Source: an uncultured Desulfobacter sp.
Lineage (GTDB): Bacteria; Desulfobacterota; Desulfobacteria; Desulfobacterales; Desulfobacteraceae
Direction of reading: 5' to 3'
Assembly: GCF_963664415.1 (NCBI RefSeq)
Contig: NZ_OY761441.1
Location: 1 to 64,000 of the forward strand
Length of the DNA: 64,000 bases
Both the position numbers and the translations under genes were made by a program. The notes beneath the pieces were generated by a model. That model was not told the origin of the DNA and searched no databases. It saw nothing but the letters and a program-made list of their open reading frames with translations. Below, piece after piece: positions 18,061-27,362 of the stretch; the stretch's first letter is position 1, and every line of letters starts with the position of its first letter.

Positions 18061-19922
18061 ACGGAAACCCTGATATCTGACTCATTGAGGCTCGGCAGGC
18101 TGGTCAAATTTTCGTCATCGCCTACCCCTCCTGATAAAAAATGTGGTGGTCACTTTAATTTCAGCGGTTCATTTTGAAATTTACTTGATTTCGGACGCAA
18201 CTCTACTGTTGGTCGTGCTCTTTTTCTTTGTGATTGCCGGGTTTAAGAGGCTTTGCGCCGTTCTGTCCGTTGAAGCTTTTTCAATTCCTTTTGTTGTATA
18301 TGGTGCCCGATGATCTGGAGGTTCCTTGCCAAAATCGAAAGACTGACATATCGTTTAAATCCAAGGATGCCACTATCCGGACACCGGTCTAAACCATGGT
18401 TTTCCAGACCATTGATTGCTGATTCCACTGCAGAGTGTTTTTTTCGGTGCTGGATGAAAACATCTGCTGTTTCCTCTTCAAGTTCAGTTTTGTTCCGTTT
18501 TCCCTTTTTCGGGAGCACCAAAATATCCAACATCCCTTTCAGCTCCTTTTTATTAGCAGGACTATAAAAGCCTTTATCAAAGCTGCATCCCCTGAGGTTG
18601 TTAAATTTATTTTGAGCCGCATTAATAATGGGAACGGTTACTTTATCATCGGTTTCTTTCTCCATCACTTGATGGTGCAGTATGAGGCCATATTTATCCT
18701 CTACAATGCAAACCCGCAGACCCAATTCCTGGGGGACACCGGCCTTCCCCTTTGAAATCCATTCCGTATGGGGTTCAAAAATAGAAAAGACCTTTTCGGC
18801 ATGTGGTATCTTTTCACCCTGAATAACACGCCGCTGAATCAGATCCACTTGCAGGATTGCATGGTCGATATATTCTATCAGTTCTTTTATCTGCGCTACG
18901 CATATCGGATTAGATGAGCCAATGGTTTCAATGGTCAAATTCGCCTTTTGAATGAATTGTTCAGCAGCTTCGATATATAATCTGTGGGCTTCAACAATCA
19001 GTTGAGCCCTTTTGGTCTTTTTCTGTTCATCTTTTGAAGTGGAATGTTTTAATCGCTGAGCTTGCCGAAACAGTTTTTTAAATGTCCTGATATTATATTC
19101 TGATTGCCTCCACATACTCATTCCCAGGCTCTGGCATATAACTGCGGCACTCTGAATCGTTTTCCTGATAGCATCAAAAAGCAGATTAATGTCTGTGGGA
19201 TAGTGAACATCGGTTTCAACAACAAAAGAGTCACACTTTCCCATTAATGCCTGGTCTTTTTTTTTACCAGTAGCTTGTGTCCTTCTTTGACAACCAACGT
19301 ATTGATTTCATCGAGAATCTCAGGGGTTAAAAGCTGAACATTGTCCTTCAAGGTTTGGAGCGCATACATGTCATCATCGTCCATCAACCCGTGACCAAGC
19401 ATCTGTCTTATTGTCTTGTGATTATTGACGATTTCTTGAAGTTTATCATAATCCCAGTTGCAGTTGAGCCGAACTGTTCCCATCACAAGAATTTTCCATA
19501 AATCCATTCCGGGTCGCCCATTTTTTGAATTAACATCCTCTGGGACTATGGTTTCGAGAATTTCGAAAACTTTCTGACGAAGCGTTTTATGGCAAAAAAT
19601 GTGCTGGAGCCCTAAAAGGAGCTTGGGAATTTCATCTCTGGCTCTCATGTCAATTTTGATCTGGTCGATGGGAGTCTGCCCGAATGTCATTTGTGGCTCA
19701 AAAACTTTACGCAAAACAACCTCGAAGTTCTATTGGGTTTGTAAAAAATCAAATTCCTACCAAACTGCGCAGTATCAAATAAATATTTTAAATTCAATTA
19801 GTTATTAAATCATACTAACTAGAAAAATTCAATAAGTAATTCAAGTCTTTTCCAAAACTTCAAAAATAATTTCAGCGTCATCCCCCTGAAAAATAGAGTG
19901 TTTTGAATTTCCGGTCAGACAC
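18053..19922 (-). mobile_element. ISNCY (ISDol1-type) element with 6-bp target duplication
   Basis: Ends are imperfect inverted repeats (GTGCCTGAACGGAAA at the left, GTGTCTGACCGGAAA read inward from the right). The flanks are the direct repeat TAGATA (18047-18052 and 19923-19928). Excision of the 1870 bp plus one repeat restores the ISAzo13 coding frame, which confirms both boundaries. About 200 bp of A/T-rich noncoding DNA lies between the transposase start and the right end. Confidence 0.92.
18243..19714 (-). CDS. ISNCY transposase, two frames joined by -1 shift
   Basis: The first frame (19714-19244, 156 residues) starts MRKVFEPQMTFGQTPIDQIK and includes the GRPGMDLWKILVMGTVRLN motif of the ISDol1 group. 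The second frame (to 18243, 333 residues) starts at GKCDSFVVETDVHYPTDINL and holds the DDE core (SIFEPHTEWISKGK, FDKGFYSPANKKEL, HSAVESAINGLENHGLDRC). The frames meet at an A9-G run containing A_AAA_AAG in the correct register; -1 slippage gives KLLVKKKDQALMGKCD. In frame zero the protein stops at TAATG, where an ATG of the second frame overlaps. Both programmed frameshifting and a one-base insertion explain this. Confidence 0.85.
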
Positions 19923-20909
19923 TAGATAATTTTTCCGGTCGTGGGCGCAAGCCTGTTGAGGAAAAGCTTCCGAATTTGCTTGATGATATAAAAGATATTA
20001 TTAAGCCGACGAGCCAATGTGATCCCACGTTCCGAACAACTCAACTATACTCTCCGCTAACCGGCGTGGAAGTCCTTCGTCGATTGAGGGAAGATAAAAA
20101 ATATAGCCCTGAGCAGTTACCAACCGTGCAGACGATAAGATATAAACTCAATCAGTTAGGGTATCGCTTAAAAAAAGTTGCTAAAACCAACCCCCAAAAA
20201 AAATAGCTGAAACAGATGCGATCTTTTCATATGTGAAAACAGCAAATCAGGTTGCAGATAGCACTGAAGGCGTGATTCGCATTTCAATTGACACCAAGGC
20301 AAATGTCAAAGTGGGTCCTTTTTCCAGGGGCGGATATAGCCGTCAAAAAGTTAAAGCCTGTGATCATGATTATAAGCCGGACACAATATTAAAACCTTTT
20401 GGGATTTTTTTGCCGGCGCACGATGAGAGCTACATATATTTTACTGAAAGTAATGCTACAGCCGATTTTATGGTGGATTGTTTAGAAGATCTTTGGCCGA
20501 TGCTAAAAACACGATTCAAGCCACATACCATTGCCATCAATGCCGACAATGGGCCAGAAAATAATAGCCGTAGAAGTCAATTTATGAAAAGGCTTGTTAA
20601 CTTTGCAATCAGACACGAAGTCAGCATTTGTTTGATTTATTACCCTCCTTATCACAGCAAATATAACCCGGTTGAGAGGTTGTGGGGGATTCTTGAAAAT
20701 CACTGGAAAGGGCAATTATTAGACAGTGTTGATAAAGTGGTGGGTTTAGCAAGAACGATGACTTACAATGGCATTCATCCAGTAGCAAAGCTTATAACCA
20801 AAATCTATGAAAAGGGCGTCAAGATTGGAGAAAAGGCTATGGAACGATTAGAAGAGATGATCGAAAGGATTCGCGGTATCGAAAAGTGGGCTGTTGATAT
20901 CCCTTGTTA

Positions 20910-21509
20910 TTAAAACATAAATTTGGTGGGTTTTATTCCCTTCGACACCCTAAGATACTTGTCATCGCAAAAACTACCACGACATCTTATGCCTTTTATT
21001 GCATACCCAGATGGGCATTCTTGCCCTAAAAACGGAGACTCTTCTGAAATTTTGGTTGTATAAATACAAGGATCTCCACTTCGATATAGTTTTGCTATCG
21101 AATTAAAATTATCTTGCTTTGACTCTATTGTATAGTAACGATTTAAAGCAATGTTATTACTGCTAACCACGCTTTTAACATCCTGTTCCAAATCTGGAGG
21201 AAGAGGAGGAAGAAGTTTAAGTGCCTCGTTTGCATAAAATCTTGCTTGATCATAGTCCCCTTTCATCCCATAGCAATATGATAAAGCCTGGGCCGTGTAT
21301 GAATGCTTATCAATCTCATAACTTTGAGATAATATATTAAGTGCTTCATCGTAATTTCTTGAATCAATATAGGATATCGAACGAACATATAAATTTTTAG
21401 CTTGCACATACTTATTAGAAGCATACGTATTTATCACAAATAGTATTAACAAAAAGACTAAAACTAACGGGCTAACAACCTTAGGGCGCACTGAAATTTT
21501 GTTGACCAT
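20910..21509 (-). pseudogene. TPR/Cys-rich repeat protein, N-terminal part of a split gene
   Basis: An N-terminal membrane segment or signal anchor (VSPLVLVFLLILFVINTYAS, about 13-32) is followed by TPR-like helices (KNLYVRSISYIDSRNYDEAL, then SYCYGMKGDYDQARFYANEA). The first Cys-rich unit follows: FLGQECPSGYAIKGIRCRGS with FCDDKYLR. The last ~11 residues read into the end of the ISAzo13 unit. The remaining two Cys-rich units are at 16676-16335. The start overlaps the end of a small membrane-protein gene by 46 bp, suggesting coupled translation. Confidence 0.7.
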
Positions 21510-21655
21510 TTTGCAGAAAAAGTAAATTTTCCTGTCACACCAAGCAAAAGGAGTTTGTGACCCAATCGAATGACTAAATAACCAATTATAAAATAGACAA
21601 TTTTCATGCCGGTCCCGAATGCTACACTTATGACATAAGCTTCAAGCGGTGTCAT
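21464..21655 (-). CDS. Small membrane protein (63 aa)
   Basis: ATG at 21655 follows AAGGAG at good spacing. The product has one or two hydrophobic stretches (YVISVAFGTGMKIVYFIIGY, LVIRLGHKLLLLG) and a basic tail. I do not recognise a family. It overlaps the start of the TPR/Cys-rich gene by 46 bp and probably formed an operon with it, perhaps anchoring or exporting the Cys-rich protein; that is a guess from position. Confidence 0.6.
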   Translation of the reverse strand: MTPLEAYVISVAFGTGMKIVYFIIGYLVIRLGHKLLLLGVTGKFTFSAKWSTKFQCALRLLAR

Positions 21656-21924
21656 GTGTTATACTCCTTCGACTGAGGACCGGTATTTAAGGACGCACAA
21701 GCTATTTTTGAACCGGTGTTGGCTACTTTTGTTATTGGTGACCTTTATCGAAAAATAAAATCAAAGGGCTGAGGTGAAGACTACTTTTCTTCCAGCCTCT
21801 GTTCTCTTATGGAAGATTCGGAATTGCAACACAAAATTGACCCCTCTCGACAACCCAATTTTGACCCCCCCTGTTGTTAAAATCATTCTCTTATCGCTTT
21901 TTATATAGTTCCGGTTTGGGTAAC

Positions 21925-21976
21925 GGCCAGGGCCAGGGGATCGGCCCGGCGCCGGGCCGATCCCCTGGCCCTGGCC
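21925..21976. repeat. 52-bp perfect GC-rich palindrome
   Basis: Two 26-base arms meet with no loop at 21950/21951. The left arm begins GGCCAGGGCCAGGGGATCGG; the right arm is its exact complement. It lies inside the IS21 element, 8 bp beyond the stop of the small third gene and about 50 bp from the terminal repeats, in otherwise A/T-rich DNA. It could terminate transcription of the ist operon or be a separate palindromic insert; no T tract follows on the minus strand. Confidence 0.95.
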
Positions 21977-21983
21977 GGACGGG

Positions 21984-22244
21984 CTACCCAACGCAGTAGT
22001 CGGCTATTGCCTTCAACGCTCCTTTTTGGCTGTAATTAATTGATTCCCGTGATTCTACAGCTATGAGAATCGGTTTTGTGCACCCACACTCTTGTATTAA
22101 CAAACCGGCATCTGTGTCTGTAATGCTCAGGATATCATCATTCTTCTCCGCCTCTTCAAAATAGGTCGTACAGTCTTCGGAGATCTCGATCCTTATCGTT
22201 TCATTTCGACCTTTCAGGGGATTATATACATCCAGTTCTTTCAT
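21984..22244 (-). CDS. Small acidic protein in IS21 operon (86 aa)
   Basis: The frame starts at 22244, three bases after the istB stop, with ATG spaced from AGAGGATAAAG. The product is acidic (CTTYFEEAEKNDDILSITDT) with a CGC pair and no recognised domain. Its tight coupling to istB inside the element's ends suggests it is an accessory gene of this IS21 subgroup rather than a host gene. Confidence 0.6.
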   Translation of the reverse strand: MKELDVYNPLKGRNETIRIEISEDCTTYFEEAEKNDDILSITDTDAGLLIQECGCTKPILIAVESRESINYSQKGALKAIADYCVG

Positions 22245-22247
22245 TCT

Positions 22248-23000
22248 TTATCCTCTCGATTTTAAAGTCTGTTTAAGTCGATAACTGTCCCAGTTACATT
22301 GAATAATGTGAGCCCGGTGAGTGACACGATCCAGCAGAGCAGCGGTAAGATTTGCATCGCCAAACACCTGCGTCCAATCACCAAAACCAAGATTGGTAGT
22401 GATGATGATCGAACGTCTTTCATGGCGCTCGGTAAGGACTTGGAACAATAATTCAGCGCCGATTTTACTGAACGGGACGTACCCCAATTCATCAAGAATC
22501 AACAGCCCATAACCGGCATATCGTTTTATCATTCTACCCAGAGCCTGTTGTTCCCTGGCCTCCGTCAGTTCGTTTGCAAGCCCACAACCAGTAATAAAAC
22601 GAACTCGATGTCCATACCGGCAGGCTTCCATCCCGATGCTGGTTGCCAGATGGGTTTTACCGGCTCCGCTTTTACCTATCAAAATTATATTCCGGGCTTC
22701 TTTAATGAATGTCCCTGTTGAAAGTTCTTTGATCAACCGGGCGTCCAAATCAGGGGCAGCCTCAAAATCAAATGTTTCAAGCGGTTTCTGCATCGGGAAC
22801 CTGGCTTCCTTGAGACGTCGCTTGCGACCGTTTTCCTGCCGTATTTGAACTTCCGCTTCAACAAGATTCAATAAAAACTCATCGTAGCCGCAGGCCGCCT
22901 CATGCGCCTGCCGGATCTGACCTTCCAACTCTTTTTCCATCGTCGAGAGCTTCAGCGTTTTTAAGTGCTGTGTGAGGACTGCCTGGACTGCTGGGTTCAT
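22248..23000 (-). CDS. istB: IS21 helper ATPase IstB
   Basis: A 250-residue AAA+ ATPase that assists the IstA transposase in target choice and strand transfer. Walker A is GKSGAGKTH (109-117), Walker B LLILDELGY (166-174), with the sensor region IIITTNLGFGDW. Length and layout are normal for IstB. Its ATG overlaps the istA stop by four bases (coordinates 22997-23000), the standard translational coupling. Confidence 0.95.
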   Translation of the reverse strand: MNPAVQAVLTQHLKTLKLSTMEKELEGQIRQAHEAACGYDEFLLNLVEAEVQIRQENGRKRRLKEARFPMQKPLETFDFEAAPDLDARLIKELSTGTFIKEARNIILIGKSGAGKTHLATSIGMEACRYGHRVRFITGCGLANELTEAREQQALGRMIKRYAGYGLLILDELGYVPFSKIGAELLFQVLTERHERRSIIITTNLGFGDWTQVFGDANLTAALLDRVTHRAHIIQCNWDSYRLKQTLKSRG

Positions 23001-24538
23001 AAGATACCTCCAAGCTGTTCGTATGCCGAGATGTCAGCAGGGGGCAGTGTCTCCCAGTTCGACAAAGGATCAAATTGGGACTCCATAGAGATGTTTTGAC
23101 TGTGTAAAATCTGCTTGAGAGCATTGCTGCAGCCGACATTGCTTTTCAGTGCTTCCTTTACGGCTGCTTCGATCTTGTCGACAGCATATTTTTCGTACAG
23201 CATCAGCACGGTGACAAATTCCCGGGTACCTTTGGTTACACCGTTTTTCCGGCGAAAATGTTCTAATAACTTTTCCAGGCAATCCGGCCATTGATCACGC
23301 CATTGTAAAATTGGCCGGGCGGTATCAAATGATTGTGGACGCTGACGAATCAACTCCAGATAATGTTCCGGTTTTAAACTCCACTTATTATTTCCATATA
23401 ACCGATGATGGGTGCTTATTTTTCTGCCGCTCCAATAAATGATCACCTGGTCTATCTCTACTATCGCCTGCACTCTCATGTAAGCATAGCGCGTCGGGAC
23501 AGAATACCGGTTCTTGTCAATAATAACGGTGGCATATTTGTTTACCCTGACCATGAACGTCTCAACGTTACTGAACGATGTTGTCGGCAATGGCAGCAAT
23601 ACCTGCTTTTCTGATTCAAACAATTCATTGACGCTTTGTGTTTGACCGGCGATGCGATGCTCTCCATAGGCCATGCAATCATCGAGGAGGCGCGTGTTCA
23701 ATTCGTCCAGGCTGTCAGCATGTGGGATAGGAACCATATAATTTCTTCGAGCGTAGCCGACCAGGCCTTCAATCCCACCTTTTTCATGGCCCTGGCCGGG
23801 ATTGCAAAACCTTGGATCGAAGTTGTAATAGGCCTTGAACCGATTATAAGATTCCTGAAGATGACGTTTTTTTCCTTTAAATACCTTTTGTACGACTGTT
23901 GTCAGATTGTCATAGATAAGAACTGGGAACACGCCTCCAAAAAATGAAAAGGCCTGGATATGAGCGTCAAATAAAGCTTGCTGCCTTTCACAGGGATAAC
24001 AGCGAACAAAGTGTTTGCCCGAACATTTTGAACGTATGCAAAATAATTTCAGCTTCACGGGTTCGCCGGCAATAACTGCCTGACAGTTTCCCCAGTCTAC
24101 CTCGGCTTCCTGGGCAGTCGTCGGATCTGATGGGATAAATGCCTGCTGATTCGTTAAACCCAGCCTCAGCTTTGCCTCACGCACATAACGGCGAACCGTC
24201 GTCTCTCCACCGGAATACTCGAGTTCCGATTTCAGACGATGGTATATCCGGGTTGCTGTATGTCGCTGTTTGTATGGCTTGTCCTTGTCATCGCCAAGCC
24301 AGCGGTCTATCTCCTGGATATAAGGACCAAGAACGGGATATGGCTGTTTAGATCGTTGCTTGTAGCCAATGTATTCCTGCTTTAAAATTTTTTTTATGGT
24401 GTTTTTTGAATGGCCGGTTTCTCTGGCAAGCTCTTTAATGGCCTTTCCATAAACACGGTGAGCTGTTCGGATGTAATCATACTGATCCACTTTAAGCATT
24501 CTCCTTTTCGTCTCCGGTAATGGGTTAAAAATCTCCAT
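22997..24538 (-). CDS. istA: IS21 transposase IstA
   Basis: A 513-residue DDE transposase with an N-terminal helix-turn-helix (AIKELARETGHSKNTIKKIL). The rve catalytic core includes AEVDWGNCQAVI for the first Asp, VLIYDNLTTVV for the second and GHEKGGIEGLVGYARRN for the Glu. The frame is complete, so this element may still be mobile. The start at 24538 lies about 80 bp inside the element's right end. Confidence 0.95.
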   Translation of the reverse strand: MEIFNPLPETKRRMLKVDQYDYIRTAHRVYGKAIKELARETGHSKNTIKKILKQEYIGYKQRSKQPYPVLGPYIQEIDRWLGDDKDKPYKQRHTATRIYHRLKSELEYSGGETTVRRYVREAKLRLGLTNQQAFIPSDPTTAQEAEVDWGNCQAVIAGEPVKLKLFCIRSKCSGKHFVRCYPCERQQALFDAHIQAFSFFGGVFPVLIYDNLTTVVQKVFKGKKRHLQESYNRFKAYYNFDPRFCNPGQGHEKGGIEGLVGYARRNYMVPIPHADSLDELNTRLLDDCMAYGEHRIAGQTQSVNELFESEKQVLLPLPTTSFSNVETFMVRVNKYATVIIDKNRYSVPTRYAYMRVQAIVEIDQVIIYWSGRKISTHHRLYGNNKWSLKPEHYLELIRQRPQSFDTARPILQWRDQWPDCLEKLLEHFRRKNGVTKGTREFVTVLMLYEKYAVDKIEAAVKEALKSNVGCSNALKQILHSQNISMESQFDPLSNWETLPPADISAYEQLGGIL

Positions 24539-24621
24539 TCAATACCAGAGTACTGATGCAAAGTGGGGGGTCAATTTTAGGTTGTCATTTGGCCCTCAAA
24601 GGGGTCAATTTTAGGTTAGCA

Positions 24622-24935
24622 AAACCAGAAGATCACCCCGGACTGTCACTCTGGCTTTCTTCAAGGACGATTCAAACACATATGTGGGCTTGTCCAAATT
24701 TCAAAAAAGAGAGCCCTACAAATGTAAACGCTCACCCTGAAAATTGATTGGAGTATCAAACCCACGTTCTGTATAGGCTTTGGGCGACACATCATACCAT
24801 TGAACTCCCCAGGAAAAATCGAATCGTTAGGAATTGAAAACCGGGCGATACACATAATAGTACTCTCTTTATAGAGATTGGTTTGATACCATTGGTGGCT
24901 GTTCAAATATTTCTACCAAATATGAAAGCACCCAT
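24622..24935. other. Intergenic stretch with an unassigned minus-strand coding remnant
   Basis: Between the IS21 end and the AraC gene the minus strand reads DFSWGVQWYDVSPKAYTERG, then FDTPINFQGERLHL and a stop (about 24712-24816). It has the look of a protein C-terminus but I cannot assign a family. No start or upstream part is present; nothing else is evident. Confidence 0.35.
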
Positions 24936-25733
24936 CTATCTTTGAAGATCAAGCTGTTTTTTAAATTCCGACGGCGTCACACCATATAACGCTTTAAATT
25001 TTTGATAGAAGTTCCCGATACTTGAGAATCCGCTTTCCAAGGCGGCTTCCGTAATGCTTTTCCCTGTTTTCGAAAGTATGGCACCCGCTGTCTGCAGCCT
25101 TCGCATGTTCATGTATTCAACAATACTGATGCTTGTGAATTTTCTAAATTCCCTGGTAAGCAAGCTTCTGGACATGCCGAACTCGGATGCGATCATATCA
25201 AGGGTGAGTTGTTCTGTCAGATTGTCGTCTATCCAGTTGCAGATACGATCCACCGTGTCTCCATGACGCCCCTGGCTGTCCATGTCGCCTGCTCCCTGGT
25301 TTTTGAAATGAATGGCCAGGATAAGACCGATTCTGCCCCAGATAATATCAAGGTCCTTTTTTTCTGTCTCCCCGAGAGCGTCAGGAATTTTGTCAAAAAG
25401 AGCTGAAAACTCACTGTTTTCTTCATGGTCGGAAAAAACCGCCGGGGTCTTTTTAATATTTTGGAGCCAGTTTGATAATGAGGAGGAAAGATGAATGGCA
25501 GCATCCGCAGCCGTAAGGCACAAAATTTTTAAATCCGCCGACTCATCCTGTCCGAAAAGAAATCGATGCCTGCTTTCCGGTAGGATGAGAATGAAGCGGC
25601 CGCCTTGAAATGAAATATCCTGATCGTCGAAAACGATATGTCCCCGCCCTTTGCGGCAGTACAGCAACTCATATACTTCATGGGAATGCCACCCTAAAGA
25701 TTCCTTAAGGTTCAGTGTCATGCTCCAATACAT
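24936..25733 (-). CDS. AraC-family regulator with N-terminal cupin
   Basis: A 265-residue regulator. A cupin-type sensing fold fills the first ~110 residues (LGWHSHEVYELLYCRKGRGH, then ISFQGGRFILILPESRHRF). The C-terminal AraC domain (about 165-260) has LDMIASEFGMSRSLLTREF and EAALESGFSSIGNFYQKFKA. It is divergent from the PAS-like gene at 25872, with about 140 A/T-rich bp between, so it may control that gene. The effector is unknown. Confidence 0.88.
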   Translation of the reverse strand: MYWSMTLNLKESLGWHSHEVYELLYCRKGRGHIVFDDQDISFQGGRFILILPESRHRFLFGQDESADLKILCLTAADAAIHLSSSLSNWLQNIKKTPAVFSDHEENSEFSALFDKIPDALGETEKKDLDIIWGRIGLILAIHFKNQGAGDMDSQGRHGDTVDRICNWIDDNLTEQLTLDMIASEFGMSRSLLTREFRKFTSISIVEYMNMRRLQTAGAILSKTGKSITEAALESGFSSIGNFYQKFKALYGVTPSEFKKQLDLQR

Positions 25734-25871
25734 AATAATTTACCCGATTCGATAATAATTATAGCCAATAATGAAAGACCTTGTAGAACTATACTGATAT
25801 CATGCTTTCATCTTAGGGCATTATATACCCAAAATGATAATTTATCAATTTTTTAATAATGGAGAATCAAA

Positions 25872-26255
25872 ATGACAGAACAGAACACACACTTTATCCA
25901 CGCGTTTAGACAGATGTGGGGCAACTACCCGGAAGTGGCCCTGCTGCTGAACCAAAACCATGAGATCGTTGCCTCGAACAAAGTGGCCCAGGACCTTGGG
26001 ATAGAACCCGGCATCAACTGCTTCTCCCTGAACGGGACAAACCGGATGTGCAAGGGATGCAAAGCCCCGCTGATGCGCAAGCAATGCAAAGCCCAAAGAC
26101 ATGTAGTCCACAATGACACCCTTGGCATTGTGGATTCATACTGGATCCCGGTGGATGACAGTGACGGCCTTTACGTGCATTTCGGCAACAATATTACGCA
26201 ATGGGTGGATCCCCAAAAAGTTACTGGGGCAGAGATGTGTGACGTGGAGAAATAA
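25872..26255 (+). CDS. Small PAS-like, Cys-rich protein
   Basis: A 127-residue soluble protein starting at 25872 after GGAGA. The first half resembles a PAS fold (YPEVALLLNQNHEIVASNKV, AQDLGIEPG); the middle holds four cysteines, CFSLNGTNRMCKGCKAPL and RKQCKAQR; a strand-rich end includes YWIPVDDSDGLYVHFGNN. It lacks any kinase or output domain, so it is likely a stand-alone redox or metal sensor, or a partner of another protein. It is divergent from the AraC gene. The family assignment is by pattern only. Confidence 0.6.
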   Translation: MTEQNTHFIHAFRQMWGNYPEVALLLNQNHEIVASNKVAQDLGIEPGINCFSLNGTNRMCKGCKAPLMRKQCKAQRHVVHNDTLGIVDSYWIPVDDSDGLYVHFGNNITQWVDPQKVTGAEMCDVEK

Positions 26256-26360
26256 GGGGTGCCAACAACAGAATAAAGAAAACATCCGGGGGCGTTAATG
26301 CTTTAAGCCTGCGCCCTTGGACCTCTTCATCAAAATGTCTAAATAAGGGAATTTAAAATA

Positions 26361-26610
26361 AATAAAGACTTCTATGAAAAGTCCATTTCAGAAGGGAATC
26401 CGATCAATTACGGAGTCAGTTTTCCCATGTTCGGCAAAAATGCACCTCCACTTTATATTTACCTGAAAAATTAGCTGGCGGGGTGATGGGAGGTGCTATC
26501 AAATGGAATTTCACAAAGTTCTCGATTGACCGGCAGGGAAATCCGGTAAAACGCTTTGCACCGGTGATCACACCTAAAAAATTGCAGAATGGATTGAGGC
26601 ACATCACATT
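26361..26610 (+). pseudogene. Glutathione peroxidase, broken
   Basis: Two pieces in different frames: NYGVSFPMFGKNAPPLYIYL ending at a TAG (26472-26474), then IKWNFTKFSIDRQGNPVKRF with APVITPKKLQ. These are the last third of a thiol peroxidase of the GPx family. A short block normally present between PMF and KNAPP is missing, and the N-terminal half with the catalytic Cys/Sec is absent. Confidence 0.7.
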
Positions 26611-26713
26611 CTGGATGCCTCGCAGGATCATGAATAAAAACCGCCCGTCAAGATCATTGAACAACGAGGGAACCCGAGGTGCAGGTCTTGACCGTTTATG
26701 AAAGGAGTATATC

Positions 26714-26854
26714 GTGGAAAAATATAAAATGGATCCGGTATTATTGAAGGTTGCCACCTTGGCCTGTTTCATCCTGGCCCTCAATCTTTCCCCCAGCTTA
26801 AGTCAGCGCTTTTTTAATGTAGGTGGTGATTACCTCGTTCAGAGGGATGACTGA
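26714..26854 (+). pseudogene. Truncated N-terminus with membrane segment
   Basis: GTG at 26714 is well placed after AAAGGAG. The first ~29 residues (MEKYKMDPVLLKVATLACFI, then LALNLSPSL) look like a genuine start with a hydrophobic helix. From about 26800 the DNA is the antisense of a sigma-54 regulator remnant, so the original gene was cut here. Family not recognised. Confidence 0.4.
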
Positions 26855-26945
26855 GTCGGATGACGAAGCTGACTCCTCCATGAGAGCGGTGGTCTCAGTT
26901 TCACCGGGCAGTCCTTTAATGGATTCAAAGGCCCGACTATATTAA
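26808..26945 (-). pseudogene. Sigma-54-type response regulator, internal remnant
   Basis: The minus strand reads SRAFESIKGLPGETETTALM, then EESASSSDSVIPLNEVITTY with IKKAL and a stop. This resembles the linker and first Fis-type helix that follow the AAA+ domain in NtrC/NorR-like activators. The DNA-binding helices are cut off at about 26808, and upstream homology is lost by 26945. Confidence 0.45.
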
Positions 26946-26992
26946 TGATTTCGAACTGAAACGCTTCTCAATAGAGGTGTTGACTTCTTTTG

Positions 26993-27187
26993 TTATGCTG
27001 ATTATAACGGATTTGGGGGAGGCCACTAATTCGGCTTTTTGGTCCTTCCCTATTTTCAGGCTTCTTGGTCATTGCGCATGAATTCTCTGTCCTATTTTGG
27101 GTCGCGATTCAGGGCAGGATTTAAAACGAGCCAGAATAAATTCAAATAGTTAAACATGGTCCCCCAAATCCGTTATAATCAGCATAA
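26993..27187. repeat. 28-bp perfect inverted repeat around 139 bp
   Basis: Arms at 26993-27020 and 27160-27187 are exact complements (left arm begins TTATGCTGATTATAACGG). The right arm is part of a histidine-kinase coding remnant; the left arm is an inverted copy of the same piece. The inside contains no gene. It looks like a scar of an inversion or of a small inverted duplication rather than a classical element. Confidence 0.9.
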
Positions 27188-27362
27188 TGTGATCAAACAC
27201 GCAAACGCCTCAAAAATAACGATCAGCTTGTCTCAGAAGCCGCATTTTTTTGAAATTTGTGTTACGGATAACGGGATTGGGTTTTACCCTGAAAAACTGC
27301 ATCGCAAAAGAGCTGGTTTCAGCCATCCGTTTGGTGGCAAAAGGGCAGGTCTACATCAGTCC
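27171..27362 (+). pseudogene. NarL-type histidine kinase, ATPase-domain remnant
   Basis: The frame reads RYNQHNVIKHANASKITISL, then KPHFFEICVTDNGIGFYPEK. N-box and G1-box residues of a HATPase_c domain of the NarX/DegS type are recognisable (normally NNVIKHA). Everything upstream (sensor, HisKA_3 phosphoacceptor) and the G2 box are missing. It is fused directly to a response-regulator remnant. Confidence 0.7.

Larger units (their letters stand above)
17809..20913 (+). pseudogene. ISAzo13-family transposase, split by ISNCY
   Basis: N-terminal part 17809-18052 (MGKGGQRRAEKELGWDRKTI) and C-terminal part from 19929. Removing 18053-19922 plus one copy of the 6-bp duplication restores the frame exactly: DCIDNFSGRGRKPVEEKLPN. 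The catalytic region reads RISIDTKANVKVGPFSRGGY, then INADNGPENNSRRSQFMKR and YYPPYHSKYNPVERLWGILE. A second lesion lies at 20197-20207: an A8 tract followed by TAG in frame; reading one base back gives KKIAETDAIFSYV. The shift could be programmed -1 slippage or a lost base. The stop at 20911 sits at the element's right end. Confidence 0.88.
16660..20930 (+). mobile_element. DUF4338-ISAzo13 unit, interrupted by ISNCY
   Basis: This unit carries a DUF4338 gene and an ISAzo13-type transposase gene in one orientation. Its limits are approximate. They are set by where the flanking Cys-rich gene loses homology on each side (between 16655 and 16690 on the left, 20914 and 20945 on the right). I could not fix the terminal repeats by eye. 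An ISNCY element with its own target duplication lies inside the transposase gene, so this unit arrived first. Confidence 0.65.
21825..24621 (-). mobile_element. IS21-family element
   Basis: istA and istB lie together on the minus strand with a small third gene. Both ends carry the multiple terminal repeats typical of IS21: AAAATTGACCCCT and TTTTGACCCCCC at the left (21832-21872), and the matching inverted pair at 24566-24615. The outermost bases can be read as TGCAACAC at 21825 and TGCTAACC inward from 24621. I see no convincing target duplication in the flanks, so the outer limits may be off by a few bases or the site has been rearranged. Confidence 0.88.

Noticed and set aside
21761..21991. 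Minus-strand 76-residue gene
   Set aside because: It runs through the 52-bp palindrome and the IS21 terminal repeats; the Gly/Pro-rich start is a translation of the palindrome.
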